DNA of 64,000 nt from NCBI RefSeq assembly GCF_037023725.1, contig NZ_CP146077.1:1029001-1093000 (forward strand). The letters are read 5' to 3'. The DNA comes from Pseudomonas bubulae. Its GTDB lineage: Bacteria; Pseudomonadota; Gammaproteobacteria; Pseudomonadales; Pseudomonadaceae. Numbering within the stretch: position 1 is the stretch's first letter; the number at the start of each line of letters is the position of its first letter. The notes under the pieces are model-generated. The model saw only the letters and a program-made list of their open reading frames with translations. It ran no database searches and was not told the DNA's origin. Of the stretch, positions 1-9,707 are shown piece after piece. Both the position numbers and the translations under genes were made by a program.

Positions 1-58
1 TTAGCCGCTGACTTTTCTTTATCGTACGCGCCCTTCGAAACTGCTTGAGAACATCACC

Positions 59-283
59 ATGATTGAGTCATCCCTTAGCAAACTGGAACAACTGGTCAGC
101 GACCTGGTACAGCAAAAACAAGAACTGCTGGATGCCAACGAGCAACTGAACACCGAACTGGCCCAGGCCCGTGACGAGAACGAAAGCCTGCAACTGACCC
201 TGATGGAACAGGAAGAAAAGCAAGGCGCGACCGCAGCCCGCATCCAGGCACTGGTTGAGCGCGCGAGCCCTGTCAGCGCATGA
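59..283 (+). CDS. TIGR02449-type small coiled-coil protein upstream of zapA
   Basis: A 74-residue protein that is almost entirely one predicted coiled coil: regularly spaced Leu/Ile residues run from about residue 5 to 55 with many Glu, Gln and Asn, and there is no signal peptide or membrane segment. It belongs to the small ZapB-like proteins (TIGR02449) found in front of zapA in pseudomonads. Its TGA overlaps the zapA start (ATGA), so the two are translationally coupled, which suggests a role with the division ring. That role is inferred from position and shape; no catalytic feature is visible. The next upstream gene lies outside the window. Confidence 0.85.
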   Translation: MIESSLSKLEQLVSDLVQQKQELLDANEQLNTELAQARDENESLQLTLMEQEEKQGATAARIQALVERASPVSA

Positions 284-582
284 GCCTTGACAGAGACGGA
301 GTAAATGTCGTCTCGATTTTGGGTAACGACTACACGATCAAGGCGCCGGAGGGGGAGCAGAAAACCCTGATGGCGGCCACGGTCATGTTGAAAGCCGCCC
401 TGGCCGAAACGAAAAGAAAGTACCCGAGCCTGATCGGGGACAAGCTGCTGGTGCTGGCAGCACTGAATCTGTGTTCAAAACAGATTGAGTTGCAACTGAG
501 CCACAAACAGGAACTCGACCGTTATCAAGAGCAAGTCAGCGCCACGGTCGATGTGATTGAGCGAACCCTGGGGCAATCCTGA
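280..582 (+). CDS. zapA: Cell division protein ZapA
   Basis: A 100-residue ZapA homologue. ZapA binds FtsZ in the cytoplasm and cross-links protofilaments to stabilise the Z ring. The N-terminal half has the family's short beta structure (NVVSILGNDYTIKAPEGE), followed by a long helix that forms the tetrameric coiled coil (about residues 60-98). Length matches the family. It overlaps the upstream coiled-coil gene by 4 nt. In many gammaproteobacteria 6S RNA (ssrS) and a 5-formyltetrahydrofolate cyclo-ligase follow zapA. Here only a REP pair and the convergent ltaE follow. Confidence 0.95.
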   Translation: MSLDRDGVNVVSILGNDYTIKAPEGEQKTLMAATVMLKAALAETKRKYPSLIGDKLLVLAALNLCSKQIELQLSHKQELDRYQEQVSATVDVIERTLGQS

Positions 583-604
583 CGGTTCGCAAACCAATCA
601 CCCC

Positions 605-693
605 CTGTGGGAGCGGGCTTGCTCGCGATTCAGGCAACGCGGCTTGTCTGCACGACCGCGCTGATGCCATCGCGAGCAAGCCCGCTCCCACAG
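605..693. repeat. REP pair between convergent zapA and ltaE
   Basis: Two inverted copies of the Pseudomonas REP palindrome (GAGCGGGCTTGCTCGCGA and its complement) about 45 nt apart. It starts 22 nt after the zapA stop and ends 22 nt before the ltaE stop. Probably forms a large hairpin at the 3' end of both transcripts. Confidence 0.9.
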
Positions 694-715
694 TGTTATT
701 GATGTTACGTGCGCT

Positions 716-1756
716 TTAAGCGGACATCACTTCGCGAATATCCGCCGCAAGTTCCCGCACCCGTGCTTCCTCGGTATCCCACGAGCACATGAAGCGTGCC
801 CCGCCCTTGCCGATAAAGGTATAGAAGCGCCAGCCCCTGGCGGTCAGTGCCGCTACGGCCGGTTCCGACAGTTGCAGGAACACGCCATTGGCTTCCACCG
901 GAAACATCAGCTCGACCCCCGGAATGTCACTCACCAACTGACTCAGCAACTGCGCGCAGTGGTTGGCATGGCGCGAGTGTTTGAGCCAGGCGTCGTTTTC
1001 CAGCAGGCCCACCCACGGCGCCGATAAAAAACGCATTTTCGAAGCCAGTTGCCCGGCCTGTTTGCAGCGGTAGTCAAAATCCACTGACAAGGCGTGGTCG
1101 AAAAATAGAATCGCCTCGCCCACCGCCATACCGTTCTTGGTGCCGCCAAAGCACAGCACATCCACCCCGGCTTTCCAGCTCAGTTCGGCGGGCGTGCAGC
1201 CCAGAAATGCGCAGGCATTGGAGAACCGTGCGCCGTCCATGTGCAACAACAGGCCCAACTCCTTGCAGGTGTCGCTGATCGCGCGGATTTCTTCAGGGCG
1301 GTACACGCTGCCGACTTCAGTGGCCTGGGTGATGGTGACCACCCGCGGTTTTGGATAGTGGATATCTTTGCGCTTGAGGGCGATCTCGCGGATTGACTCG
1401 GGGGTGATCTTGCCGTTTTCAGTGCGGGCGATCAGCAGCTTGGAGCCGTTGGAAAAAAATTCCGGAGCGCCACATTCGTCCGTCTCGACGTGGGCGGTCT
1501 CGGAGCAGATCACGCTGTGAAAGCTCTGGCACAGGGACGACAGCGCCAGGGAGTTGGCCGCCGTGCCGTTAAAGGCGAAATACACTTCGCAGTCGGTTTC
1601 GAACAGTTTGCGAAAATCGTTCGAGGCGCGCAGCGTCCATTCGTCGTCGCCGTAAGAGCGCTGGTGGCCGTGGTTGGCTTTTTCCATGGCGGACCAGACT
1701 TCAGGGCAGATACCGGAGTAGTTGTCGCTGGCGAATTGTTGGCTCTTGTCAGTCAT
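716..1756 (-). CDS. ltaE: Low-specificity L-threonine aldolase
   Basis: A 346-residue PLP enzyme that cleaves L-threonine or L-allo-threonine to glycine and acetaldehyde in the cytosol. The N-terminus (FASDNYSGICPEV) and the PLP-lysine motif GGTKNG (Lys207) identify the family; HMDGARFSNA supplies the cofactor aspartate. The frame is open 35 codons further upstream, but the start at 1756 gives the usual length and begins directly before the conserved N-terminal block. It is divergent from glyA, with which it shares glycine/serine/C1 metabolism. A REP pair sits in the divergent spacer. Confidence 0.93.
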   Translation of the reverse strand: MTDKSQQFASDNYSGICPEVWSAMEKANHGHQRSYGDDEWTLRASNDFRKLFETDCEVYFAFNGTAANSLALSSLCQSFHSVICSETAHVETDECGAPEFFSNGSKLLIARTENGKITPESIREIALKRKDIHYPKPRVVTITQATEVGSVYRPEEIRAISDTCKELGLLLHMDGARFSNACAFLGCTPAELSWKAGVDVLCFGGTKNGMAVGEAILFFDHALSVDFDYRCKQAGQLASKMRFLSAPWVGLLENDAWLKHSRHANHCAQLLSQLVSDIPGVELMFPVEANGVFLQLSEPAVAALTARGWRFYTFIGKGGARFMCSWDTEEARVRELAADIREVMSA

Positions 1757-1876
1757 TTCCCGGTTCCATGGTCGAATAGTGTTGTGCACTTTATCCAAGA
1801 ATCTGGCAGGTGCACAGGCGCGACTTAAAGTGCGGAAATGCCCTACAAAAGAATAACCCAAAGGCCTGTAACAAAA

Positions 1877-1963
1877 TGTGGGAGCGGGCTTGCCCGCGAT
1901 GGCATCTCCCGGTTTCGCCAGACAAACCTCGCAGCCAGTATCGCGAGCAAGCCCGCTCCCACA
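1877..1963. repeat. REP pair in the ltaE/glyA divergent spacer
   Basis: A complete inverted REP pair lying between two divergently transcribed genes, about 120 nt from the ltaE start and 141 nt from the glyA start. This is an upstream position, whereas most copies in the window are downstream of genes. Confidence 0.9.
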
Positions 1964-2029
1964 GGGTTATGGGAAACCATGTCGTAAACGCACCATTGCG
2001 TGGCGTCCATGGGCATTTGGTCTGCCTGC

Positions 2030-2048
2030 GCCAGCTCTACCATCTGGC
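2030..2048. promoter_or_regulatory. Candidate operator dyad upstream of glyA
   Basis: GCCAG-N9-CTGGC forms a perfect 5+5 dyad with centres one helical turn or so apart, about 57 nt upstream of the glyA start. Sarcosine clusters in pseudomonads are controlled by AraC-type activators, but I cannot match this dyad to a known site; it is only a candidate. Confidence 0.25.
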
Positions 2049-2104
2049 TCAAAGGGCATTAGCCCCACCGAGACCAAAAGGCGCGCTGGCGCTGGGAGAA
2101 CGCG

Positions 2105-3358
2105 ATGTTCAGCAAGCAGGATCAGATCCAGGGTTACGATGACGCCTTGTTGGCGGCCATGAATGCTGAAGATCAGCGCCAGGAAGATCACATCGAACTG
2201 ATCGCCTCCGAAAACTACACCAGCCAGCGGGTGATGGAAGCCCAGGGCAGCGGTCTGACCAACAAGTACGCCGAAGGCTACCCAGGCAAACGCTATTACG
2301 GCGGCTGCGAACATGTGGATAAAGTTGAGCAGTTGGCCATCGACCGCGCCAAACAGTTGTTCGGCGCCGATTACGCCAACGTGCAGCCGCATTCCGGCAG
2401 CCAGGCCAACGCAGCCGTCTACCTGGCATTGCTCAACGCCGGTGACACCGTGCTGGGCATGAGCCTGGCCCATGGTGGTCACTTGACCCATGGGGCCAGC
2501 GTCAGTTTTTCGGGCAAGCTGTACAACGCCGTGCAGTACGGCATCGACACCAGCACCGGCTTGATCGACTACGACGAAGTCGAGCGTCTGGCTGTTGAAC
2601 ATCAACCCAAAATGATCATTGCCGGGTTCTCGGCCTACTCAAAATTCCTCGACTTCCCACGCTTTCGTCAGATTGCAGACAAGGTGGGAGCCTACCTGTT
2701 TGTCGACATGGCCCACGTTGCCGGTCTAGTCGCTGCCGGGTTGTACCCCAACCCGCTGCCGTATGCCGATGTGGTGACCACCACCACCCACAAAACCCTG
2801 CGCGGTCCCCGTGGCGGCCTGATTCTGGCCAAGGCCAACGAAGCCCTGGAAAAGAAACTCAATTCGGCGGTGTTCCCCGGCGGTCAGGGCGGGCCCTTGA
2901 TGCACGTGATCGCGGCCAAGGCAGTGTGCTTCAAGGAAGCGCTGGAACCGGGTTTCAAAACCTATCAAAAGCAGGTCATCGACAACGCCCAGGCCATGGC
3001 CGAGGTGTTTATCAAGCGTGGCTATGACGTGGTCTCGGGTGGTACCGACAATCATCTGTTCCTGCTCAGCCTGATCCGCCAGGGATTGACCGGCAAGGAC
3101 GCCGACGCCGCCCTGGGCCGCGCCCATATCACGGTCAACAAGAATGCCGTGCCTAACGACCCGCAATCACCGTTTGTGACCTCGGGCCTGCGTATCGGCA
3201 CCCCGGCGGTGACCACCCGTGGTTTCAAAGTGGCGCAATGCACGGAGCTGGCAGGCTGGATCTGCGACGTTCTCGATCACCTCGGCGATGCCGATATCGA
3301 GGCCGATGTGGCCCGCCAGGTGACTTCGCTGTGCCAAGACTTCCCGGTTTATCGCTGA
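2105..3358 (+). CDS. glyA: Serine hydroxymethyltransferase
   Basis: A 417-residue PLP enzyme that interconverts serine + THF and glycine + 5,10-methylene-THF. Full length for bacterial GlyA. The cofactor lysine is Lys230 in the [14 protein letters not shown] motif, and the N-terminal substrate-binding block ([11 protein letters not shown]) is intact. It leads the sarcosine oxidase operon, with soxB starting 22 nt downstream. In this context it is probably the catabolic copy that turns sarcosine-derived glycine and methylene-THF into serine; another copy elsewhere in the genome would be expected but is not visible. The ribosome binding site (gggaga) lies about 6 nt before the ATG. Confidence 0.96.
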   Translation: MFSKQDQIQGYDDALLAAMNAEDQRQEDHIELIASENYTSQRVMEAQGSGLTNKYAEGYPGKRYYGGCEHVDKVEQLAIDRAKQLFGADYANVQPHSGSQANAAVYLALLNAGDTVLGMSLAHGGHLTHGASVSFSGKLYNAVQYGIDTSTGLIDYDEVERLAVEHQPKMIIAGFSAYSKFLDFPRFRQIADKVGAYLFVDMAHVAGLVAAGLYPNPLPYADVVTTTTHKTLRGPRGGLILAKANEALEKKLNSAVFPGGQGGPLMHVIAAKAVCFKEALEPGFKTYQKQVIDNAQAMAEVFIKRGYDVVSGGTDNHLFLLSLIRQGLTGKDADAALGRAHITVNKNAVPNDPQSPFVTSGLRIGTPAVTTRGFKVAQCTELAGWICDVLDHLGDADIEADVARQVTSLCQDFPVYR

Positions 3359-3380
3359 GCGCGTTTTTGGAGTAGATCCT

Positions 3381-4631
3381 ATGCAACGGTATTCAGGCTT
3401 CGGCCTCTTCAAGCACTCCCTCAGCCACCACGAAAACTGGCAGAAGATGTGGCGCACGCCGACCCCGAAAAAGGTCTATGACGTGGTCATCGTCGGCGGC
3501 GGCGGCCATGGTCTGGCAACTGCTTACTATCTGGCCAAGGAACACGGCATCACCAACGTGGCCGTGGTTGAAAAAGGCTGGTTGGGTGGCGGCAACACGG
3601 CACGCAACACCACCATCGTGCGCTCCAACTATTTGTGGGACGAGTCGGCGCACCTGTACGAACACGCGATGAAGCTATGGGAAGGTTTGTCCCAGGACTT
3701 GAACTACAACGTGATGTTCTCCCAGCGCGGCGTCTATAACCTGTGCCACACCCTGCAGGACATGCGTGACTCCGAGCGTCGGGTCAGCGCCAACCGCCTC
3801 AATGGTGTGGACGGTGAACTGCTCAACGGCAAACAAGTAGCGGACGAGATTCCCTACCTCGATTGCTCGAAGAACACCCGCTACCCGATCATCGGCGCCA
3901 CCGTACAACGGCGTGGCGGCGTGGCCCGCCATGATGCCGTGGCCTGGGGCTTTGCCCGTGCCGCCGATGCTCTGGGCGTAGACCTGATCCAGCAAACCGA
4001 AGTGCTCGGCTTTCGCAAGGAAAACGGCGTGTGCATCGGCGTCGAAACCAGCAAGGGCTTTATCGGCGCCAAGCGCGTCGGTGTGGTCACGGCTGGCAAC
4101 TCGGGGCATATGGCGCGTCAGGCCGGCTTTCGCCTGCCGATCGAATCCCACCCGCTGCAAGCGCTGGTGTCGGAGCCGATCAAGCCGATTATCGACAGCG
4201 TGATCATGTCCAACGCTGTACACGGCTATATCAGCCAGTCCGACAAGGGCGACCTGGTGATCGGCGCGGGTATCGACGGTTGGGTCGGCTACGGCCAGCG
4301 CGGTTCGTACCCGGTGATCGAGCACACGATCCAGGCGATTGTGGAAATGTTCCCTGTGTTGTCCCGCGTGCGCATGAACCGTCAGTGGGGCGGCATCGTC
4401 GACACCACACCCGACGCCTGCCCGATCATCTCGAAAACCCCGGTGCCCAACCTGTTCTTTAACTGCGGCTGGGGCACGGGTGGATTCAAGGCCACGCCGG
4501 GTTCGGGCAACGTGTTTGCTGCCAGCCTGGCCAAGGGCGAGATGCACCCGCTGGCCGCGCCGTTTTCCATTGACCGGTTCCACACCGGTGCCCTGATCGA
4601 CGAACACGGCGCTGCCGCTGTCGCCCACTAA
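3381..4631 (+). CDS. soxB: Sarcosine oxidase subunit beta
   Basis: A 416-residue beta subunit of heterotetrameric sarcosine oxidase, which carries the FAD/FMN site where sarcosine is oxidised to glycine with electron transfer to O2. A Rossmann FAD motif ([17 protein letters not shown]) lies near residues 34-51, and the block [16 protein letters not shown] that follows is typical of the SoxB/DAO family. Full length. Second gene of glyA-soxB-soxD-soxA-soxG; the order beta-delta-alpha-gamma is the standard sox order. Cytoplasmic; no signal peptide. Confidence 0.95.
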   Translation: MQRYSGFGLFKHSLSHHENWQKMWRTPTPKKVYDVVIVGGGGHGLATAYYLAKEHGITNVAVVEKGWLGGGNTARNTTIVRSNYLWDESAHLYEHAMKLWEGLSQDLNYNVMFSQRGVYNLCHTLQDMRDSERRVSANRLNGVDGELLNGKQVADEIPYLDCSKNTRYPIIGATVQRRGGVARHDAVAWGFARAADALGVDLIQQTEVLGFRKENGVCIGVETSKGFIGAKRVGVVTAGNSGHMARQAGFRLPIESHPLQALVSEPIKPIIDSVIMSNAVHGYISQSDKGDLVIGAGIDGWVGYGQRGSYPVIEHTIQAIVEMFPVLSRVRMNRQWGGIVDTTPDACPIISKTPVPNLFFNCGWGTGGFKATPGSGNVFAASLAKGEMHPLAAPFSIDRFHTGALIDEHGAAAVAH

Positions 4632-4645
4632 CAGGAGAAATACCC

Positions 4646-4978
4646 ATGTTGCATATCTTCTGTCCCCATTGCGGCGAGCTTCGCTCCGAAGAGGAATTCC
4701 ACGCCAGCGGCCAGGCGCATATCCCGCGCCCGCTCGACCCTGGCAGTTGCACCGACGCAGAATGGGGCGACTACCTGTTCTTTCGCGACAACCCCCGTGG
4801 CCTGCACCACGAACTGTGGAACCACGTCGCCGGTTGCCGGCAGTTTTTCAATGCCACGCGCAATACCGTGAGCTACGAAATTCTTGAAACCTACCTGATC
4901 GGCAGCAAGCCGCAGTTCACTGAGCAGGCAGTACCTGCGGCCACCACGGCCACCCGCGAGCTGGGAGAAAAAGTATGA
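4646..4978 (+). CDS. soxD: Sarcosine oxidase subunit delta
   Basis: A 110-residue small subunit of sarcosine oxidase. CPHC at residues 6-9 with later His and Cys (LWNHVAGC) gives the zinc-site pattern of this subunit. It is about 10-15 residues longer than many SoxD proteins because of an Ala/Thr-rich C-terminal tail (AVPAATTATRELG). Its stop overlaps the soxA start by 4 nt (ATGA), so the subunits are translationally coupled. Confidence 0.94.
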   Translation: MLHIFCPHCGELRSEEEFHASGQAHIPRPLDPGSCTDAEWGDYLFFRDNPRGLHHELWNHVAGCRQFFNATRNTVSYEILETYLIGSKPQFTEQAVPAATTATRELGEKV

Positions 4979-7900
4979 GCCAGACCCATCGCTTGCCCAA
5001 TGGCGGCCGCGTTGACCGCACCAAGGTGCTGAGCTTCACATTCAACGGTCAACAATACAAAGGCTACGAGGGCGACAGCCTGGCGGCCGCTTTGCTGGCC
5101 AACGGCGTTGACGTGATTGGCCGCAGTTTCAAATATTCCCGGCCCCGAGGCATTTACGCCGCCGGTGCTGAAGAGCCCAACGCGGTGTTGCAGATCGGTG
5201 CCACCGAGGCCACGCAAATCCCCAACGTGCGCGCCACGCAGCAGGCTTTGTACCAGGGCCTGGTGGCCACCAGTACCAACGGCTGGCCCAACGTCAACAA
5301 TGATGTGATGGGCATCCTCGGCAAGGTCGGCGGCAAGCTGATGCCGCCGGGCTTTTACTACAAAACTTTTATGTACCCGCAGTCGTTCTGGATGACTTAC
5401 GAGAAGTACATCCGCAAAGCCGCAGGCCTGGGTCGCTCGCCGACCCAGAACGATCCCGACACCTACGACTATATGAACCACCACTGCGACGTGCTGATTG
5501 TCGGCGCAGGCCCTGCAGGTCTGGCCGCGGCACTGGCAGCAGCGCGCAGCGGTGCGCGGGTGATCATCGCCGATGAACAGGAAGAATTCGGCGGCAGCCT
5601 GCTCGACAGCCGCGAAAGCCTGGACGGCAAACCGGCCATGGAGTGGGTGGCCAAGGTGATCGCCGAACTCAAGACGCTACCCGACGTGATCCTGTTGCCC
5701 CGCGCGACGGTGAACGGCTATCACGACCACAACTTCCTGACTATTCACGAACGTATCACCGACCACCTCGGCGATCGCGCCCCTATCGGTCAGGTACGCC
5801 AGCGTATTCACCGGGTCCGGGCCAAGCGCGTGGTATTGGCCACCGGTGCCTGCGAGCGGCCGTTGGTGTACGGTAACAACGACGTACCGGGCAATATGCT
5901 CGCCGGAGCCGTGTCCACCTATGTGCGCCGCTATGGCGTGGCACCGGGCAAAAAACTGGTGCTCAGTACCAACAACGATCATGCCTACCGCGTAGCCCTG
6001 GACTGGCTCGACGCCGGCCAGCAAGTGGTTGCTGTTGCCGATGCACGCAGCAACCCCCGTGGTGCGCTGGTCGAAGAAGCTCGGGCCAAAGGCATTCGCA
6101 TCCTCACCGGGAGTGCGGTGATCGAAGCCCGTGGCAGCAAGCATGTAACGGGTGCACGAGTGGCGGCGATCGACGTCAAGGCTCTCAGCGTTGCCAGCCC
6201 CGGCGAGTGGCTGGAGTGCGATTTGCTGGCCACTTCGGGCGGCTACAGCCCGGTGGTTCACTTGGCCTCGCACCTGGGCGGCAAGCCGACCTGGCGTGAA
6301 GATATTCTCGGTTTCGTCCCCGGCGAAGCACCGCAAAAGCGCGTATGTGTGGGCGGTATCAATGGTGTCTACCCGCTGGGCGACAGCCTCGCCGATGGTT
6401 TTGAAGGCGGCGCACGTGCGGCCAGCGAAGCCGGTTTCAAGGCCGTGGAAGGGGTGTTGCCCAAAGCCCTGAATCAGCTGCAGGAACCGACCCTGGCGCT
6501 GTTCCATGTGCCCCACGAAAAAGGTACGGCGCGGGCACCGAAGCAATTTGTCGACCTGCAAAACGACGTCACTGCTGCGGCCATCGAACTGGCGACCCGT
6601 GAAGGGTTCGAGTCGGTTGAGCACGTCAAACGCTATACCGCGCTGGGCTTCGGCACGGATCAAGGCAAGTTGGGCAACGTCAACGGCCTGGCCATTGCCG
6701 CCCGCTCGCTGAACGTGACCATCCCGCAGATGGGCACCACCATGTTCCGCCCCAACTACACGCCGGTGACCTTCGGCGCGGTGGCGGGGCGCCATTGCGG
6801 GCATATTTTCGAGCCGGTGCGCTACACCGCGCTGCAAGCCTGGCACGTCAAGCAAGGCGCTGAATTTGAAGACGTCGGCCAGTGGAAACGGCCGTGGTAC
6901 TTCCCGCGTAACGGCGAAGACATGCATGCGGCGGTCAAGCGCGAATGCAAAGCGGTGCGTGACAGCGTCGGCATTCTCGATGCCTCTACCCTGGGCAAGA
7001 TCGACATCCAGGGCCCGGATGCCCGCGAGTTTCTCAACCGTATCTACACCAATGCCTGGACCAAACTTGATGTGGGCAAGGCCCGCTACGGGCTGATGTG
7101 CAAGGAAGACGGCATGGTCTTCGACGACGGCGTGACGGCCTGCCTGGCCGACAATCATTTCGTCATGACCACCACTACCGGCGGCGCGGCCCGTGTGTTG
7201 CAGTGGCTGGAAATTTACCAGCAGACCGAATGGCCCGAGCTGAAGGTCTACTTCACCTCGGTCACCGACCACTACGCGACCCTGACCTTGTCCGGCCCCA
7301 ATAGCCGCAAGTTGCTGAGCGAAGTGACCGACATTGATCTGGATCGCGAGGCGTTCCCGTTCATGACCTGGAAAGAAGGCCTGGTGGGCGGTGTGCCGGC
7401 GCGGGTGTTCCGTATCTCGTTTACCGGCGAGCTGTCCTACGAGGTCAATACCCAGGCTGACTACGCCATGGGCGTGCTGGAAAAAATCGTCGAGGCGGGC
7501 AAGCAGTACAACCTCACCCCTTATGGCACCGAGACCATGCACGTGTTGCGGGCCGAGAAGGGCTTCATCATCGTTGGTCAGGACACTGACGGTTCCATGA
7601 CCCCCGACGACCTGAACATGGGCTGGTGCGTGGGCCGCACCAAACCGTTCTCGTGGATCGGCTGGCGCGGCATGAACCGTGAAGACTGCGTACGTGACCA
7701 GCGCAAGCAGCTGGTGGGGCTCAAGCCCATCAACCCGACCCAATGGCTGCCCGAAGGCGCGCAACTGGTGTTCGATGCCAAGCAGTCGATCCCGATGACC
7801 ATGGTCGGCCACGTGACGTCGAGTTATGCCCACAACTCACTGGGTTATTCATTTGCCATGGGTGTGGTCAAGGGCGGCTTGAAGTGTATCGGCGAACGGG

Positions 7901-7992
7901 TGTTCTCGCCCCAGGTCGACGGCAGCGTGATCGAGGCTGAAATTGTGTCTTCGGTGTTCTTCGACCCGAAAGGCGACCGGCAGAATATTTGA
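4975..7992 (+). CDS. soxA: Sarcosine oxidase subunit alpha
   Basis: The large 1005-residue alpha subunit. In order: an N-terminal 2Fe2S-ferredoxin-like fold without the full cluster ligands (about 15-105), a Rossmann NAD-binding/oxidoreductase region with VLIVGAGPAGLAAALAAARSG near residue 172, and a C-terminal GcvT-like THF-binding domain (about 620-1000) that places THF next to the C1 product, so that methylene-THF rather than free formaldehyde is released when THF is present. Full length, uninterrupted. It overlaps soxD by 4 nt and soxG follows within 12 nt. A long open frame on the opposite strand is only a codon-bias shadow. Confidence 0.96.
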   Translation: MSQTHRLPNGGRVDRTKVLSFTFNGQQYKGYEGDSLAAALLANGVDVIGRSFKYSRPRGIYAAGAEEPNAVLQIGATEATQIPNVRATQQALYQGLVATSTNGWPNVNNDVMGILGKVGGKLMPPGFYYKTFMYPQSFWMTYEKYIRKAAGLGRSPTQNDPDTYDYMNHHCDVLIVGAGPAGLAAALAAARSGARVIIADEQEEFGGSLLDSRESLDGKPAMEWVAKVIAELKTLPDVILLPRATVNGYHDHNFLTIHERITDHLGDRAPIGQVRQRIHRVRAKRVVLATGACERPLVYGNNDVPGNMLAGAVSTYVRRYGVAPGKKLVLSTNNDHAYRVALDWLDAGQQVVAVADARSNPRGALVEEARAKGIRILTGSAVIEARGSKHVTGARVAAIDVKALSVASPGEWLECDLLATSGGYSPVVHLASHLGGKPTWREDILGFVPGEAPQKRVCVGGINGVYPLGDSLADGFEGGARAASEAGFKAVEGVLPKALNQLQEPTLALFHVPHEKGTARAPKQFVDLQNDVTAAAIELATREGFESVEHVKRYTALGFGTDQGKLGNVNGLAIAARSLNVTIPQMGTTMFRPNYTPVTFGAVAGRHCGHIFEPVRYTALQAWHVKQGAEFEDVGQWKRPWYFPRNGEDMHAAVKRECKAVRDSVGILDASTLGKIDIQGPDAREFLNRIYTNAWTKLDVGKARYGLMCKEDGMVFDDGVTACLADNHFVMTTTTGGAARVLQWLEIYQQTEWPELKVYFTSVTDHYATLTLSGPNSRKLLSEVTDIDLDREAFPFMTWKEGLVGGVPARVFRISFTGELSYEVNTQADYAMGVLEKIVEAGKQYNLTPYGTETMHVLRAEKGFIIVGQDTDGSMTPDDLNMGWCVGRTKPFSWIGWRGMNREDCVRDQRKQLVGLKPINPTQWLPEGAQLVFDAKQSIPMTMVGHVTSSYAHNSLGYSFAMGVVKGGLKCIGERVFSPQVDGSVIEAEIVSSVFFDPKGDRQNI

Positions 7993-8004
7993 ATGGGTGA
8001 TCTC

Positions 8005-8637
8005 ATGACCACAGCCAACGTATACCAACAGCGCCCGGAGTCGGGCGCCAAAGCCGAATCCTCGCTGCACCATGCCAGCCTGGCCGGCCTGATCGGCAAG
8101 GGCCGGAAAAACCCTGGCGTGACCGTACGCGAGAAAAAACTGCTGGGCCACCTGACCCTGCGCGGTGACGCCAAAGACCCGGCCTTTGCCGAAGGCGTGC
8201 ACAAGGCCCTGGGCCTGGAACTGCCCGTGGCCCTGAGCCTGGTGGCCAACGCTGATACCTCGCTGCAATGGATGGGGCCGGATGAGTGGCTGCTGATCGT
8301 CCCCGGTGGCCAGGAGTTCGCCGTGGAGCAAGCCCTGCGGGCGGCGCTGGCGGGGCTGCATATTTCGGTGGTCAACGTCAGTGGCGGGCAACAGCTGCTG
8401 GAACTGAGCGGGCCGAAGGTGCGCGAGGTGCTGATGAAGTCCACCAGTTATGACGTACACCCCGACAATTTCCCGGTGGGCAAGGCGGTGGGCACGGTCT
8501 TCGCCAAGTCGCAGCTGGTGATTCGTCATACCGGCGAAGACACCTGGGAACTGCTGATCCGCCGCAGTTTTTCGGATTACTGGTGGTTATGGTTGCAGGA
8601 TGCGGCGGCTGAATACGGGTTGAGCGTGGAGGCGTAA
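8005..8637 (+). CDS. soxG: Sarcosine oxidase subunit gamma
   Basis: A 210-residue gamma subunit of heterotetrameric sarcosine oxidase, a GcvT-fold protein that assists assembly of the complex. An in-frame ATG at 7993, directly after the soxA stop, would add MGDL, but the ATG at 8005 has the better-placed purine-rich site (gggtgatctc) and gives the usual MTTANVYQQRP N-terminus. Last of the sox genes. A REP pair separates it from purU, so transcript levels may change at this point. Confidence 0.92.
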   Translation: MTTANVYQQRPESGAKAESSLHHASLAGLIGKGRKNPGVTVREKKLLGHLTLRGDAKDPAFAEGVHKALGLELPVALSLVANADTSLQWMGPDEWLLIVPGGQEFAVEQALRAALAGLHISVVNVSGGQQLLELSGPKVREVLMKSTSYDVHPDNFPVGKAVGTVFAKSQLVIRHTGEDTWELLIRRSFSDYWWLWLQDAAAEYGLSVEA

Positions 8638-8654
8638 ACCCGCCTGCTGTCCCC

Positions 8655-8741
8655 TGTGGGAGCGGGCTTGCTCGCGATGGCAGCCCCTCGGTCAACCGGA
8701 TGCACCGAGTTGTTTGCATCGCGGGCAAGCCCGCTCCCACA
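8655..8741. repeat. REP pair inside the sox-purU operon
   Basis: Inverted REP pair between two same-strand genes, 18 nt after the soxG stop and 41 nt before the purU start. It may stabilise the upstream sox message or dampen readthrough into purU. Confidence 0.9.
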
Positions 8742-8782
8742 CCTGTACGTGCGCATTCCAACAACAACCAAGGACTCCCGCC

Positions 8783-9640
8783 ATGAGCCGCGCCCCCGAC
8801 ACCTGGATCCTCACCGCCGACTGCCCGAGCCTGCTGGGCACCGTCGACGCGGTGACGCGTTATCTGTTTGAGCACCGCTGCTACGTCACCGAACACCATT
8901 CCTTCGACGATCAGCGTTCGGCGCGTTTTTTTATCCGCGTTGAGTTCCGCCAGCCCGACGGCTTCGATGAACACGAATTTCGCGCCGGCCTGGCCGAGCG
9001 CGGCCAGGCCTTTGGCATGACGTTCGAACTGACACCGCCACACCATCGGCCCAAAGTGCTGATTATGGTGTCCAAGGCTGACCACTGCCTCAACGACCTG
9101 CTCTATCGCCAGCGCATTGGCCAGTTGTCGATGGACGTGGTGGCCGTGGTCTCCAATCACCCGGATCTGGAGCCTCTGGCGCAGTGGCACGGCATCCCCT
9201 ACCACCACTTCGCCCTCGACCCGGCCAACAAGCCTGCGCAGGAGGCCAAGGTTTGGCAGGTGATCGAAGACACCGGCGCCGAGCTGGTGATCCTCGCCCG
9301 CTACATGCAAGTGCTGTCCCCCGAGCTGTGTCGCAAGCTCGACGGCAAGGCGATCAATATTCACCACTCCCTGCTGCCCGGCTTCAAGGGCGCCAAGCCC
9401 TATCATCAGGCCTACGAGAAGGGCGTCAAACTGGTCGGTGCTACCGCCCATTACATCAACAACGACCTCGACGAAGGCCCGATCATTGCCCAGGGCGTCG
9501 AGGTGGTAGACCACAGCCACTACCCCGAAGACCTGATCGCCAAGGGCCGTGATATCGAAGCGCAAACCCTGGCGCGAGGCGTGGGCTATCACATTGAGCG
9601 GCGCGTTTTCCTAAATGGAGGTCGTACCGTGGTGCTGTGA
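8783..9640 (+). CDS. purU: Formyltetrahydrofolate deformylase
   Basis: A 285-residue enzyme that hydrolyses 10-formyl-THF to formate and THF. It has an N-terminal ACT domain (TADCPSLLGTVDAVTRYLFE, about 8-75) and a C-terminal formyltransferase-like domain with INIHHSLLPGFKGAKPY and the hydrolase block DLDEGPIIAQ. An upstream ATG at 8714 lies inside REP sequence; the ATG at 8783 follows a purine-rich stretch and gives the family length. In this cluster it regenerates free THF when C1 units from sarcosine pile up, complementing GlyA and FdhA. A histidine usually seen at the active site is present (HHSLL). Confidence 0.94.
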   Translation: MSRAPDTWILTADCPSLLGTVDAVTRYLFEHRCYVTEHHSFDDQRSARFFIRVEFRQPDGFDEHEFRAGLAERGQAFGMTFELTPPHHRPKVLIMVSKADHCLNDLLYRQRIGQLSMDVVAVVSNHPDLEPLAQWHGIPYHHFALDPANKPAQEAKVWQVIEDTGAELVILARYMQVLSPELCRKLDGKAINIHHSLLPGFKGAKPYHQAYEKGVKLVGATAHYINNDLDEGPIIAQGVEVVDHSHYPEDLIAKGRDIEAQTLARGVGYHIERRVFLNGGRTVVL

Positions 9641-9707
9641 CCCCGCGCCACCTTCTAAGCTGCAAGCAGCAAGTTAATCCCGCCAATAACAACTAAGGGT
9701 GAATACG

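Noticed and set aside
583..715. 6S RNA (ssrS) expected after zapA
   Set aside because: The spacer holds only a REP pair; no 6S-like sequence or space for about 180 nt.
5677..7833. 718-codon open frame antisense to soxA
   Set aside because: It mirrors soxA codon use in a high-GC gene, has no ribosome binding site, and the protein (His/Gln/Ala-rich) has no domain; soxA on the other strand is a clear full-length gene.
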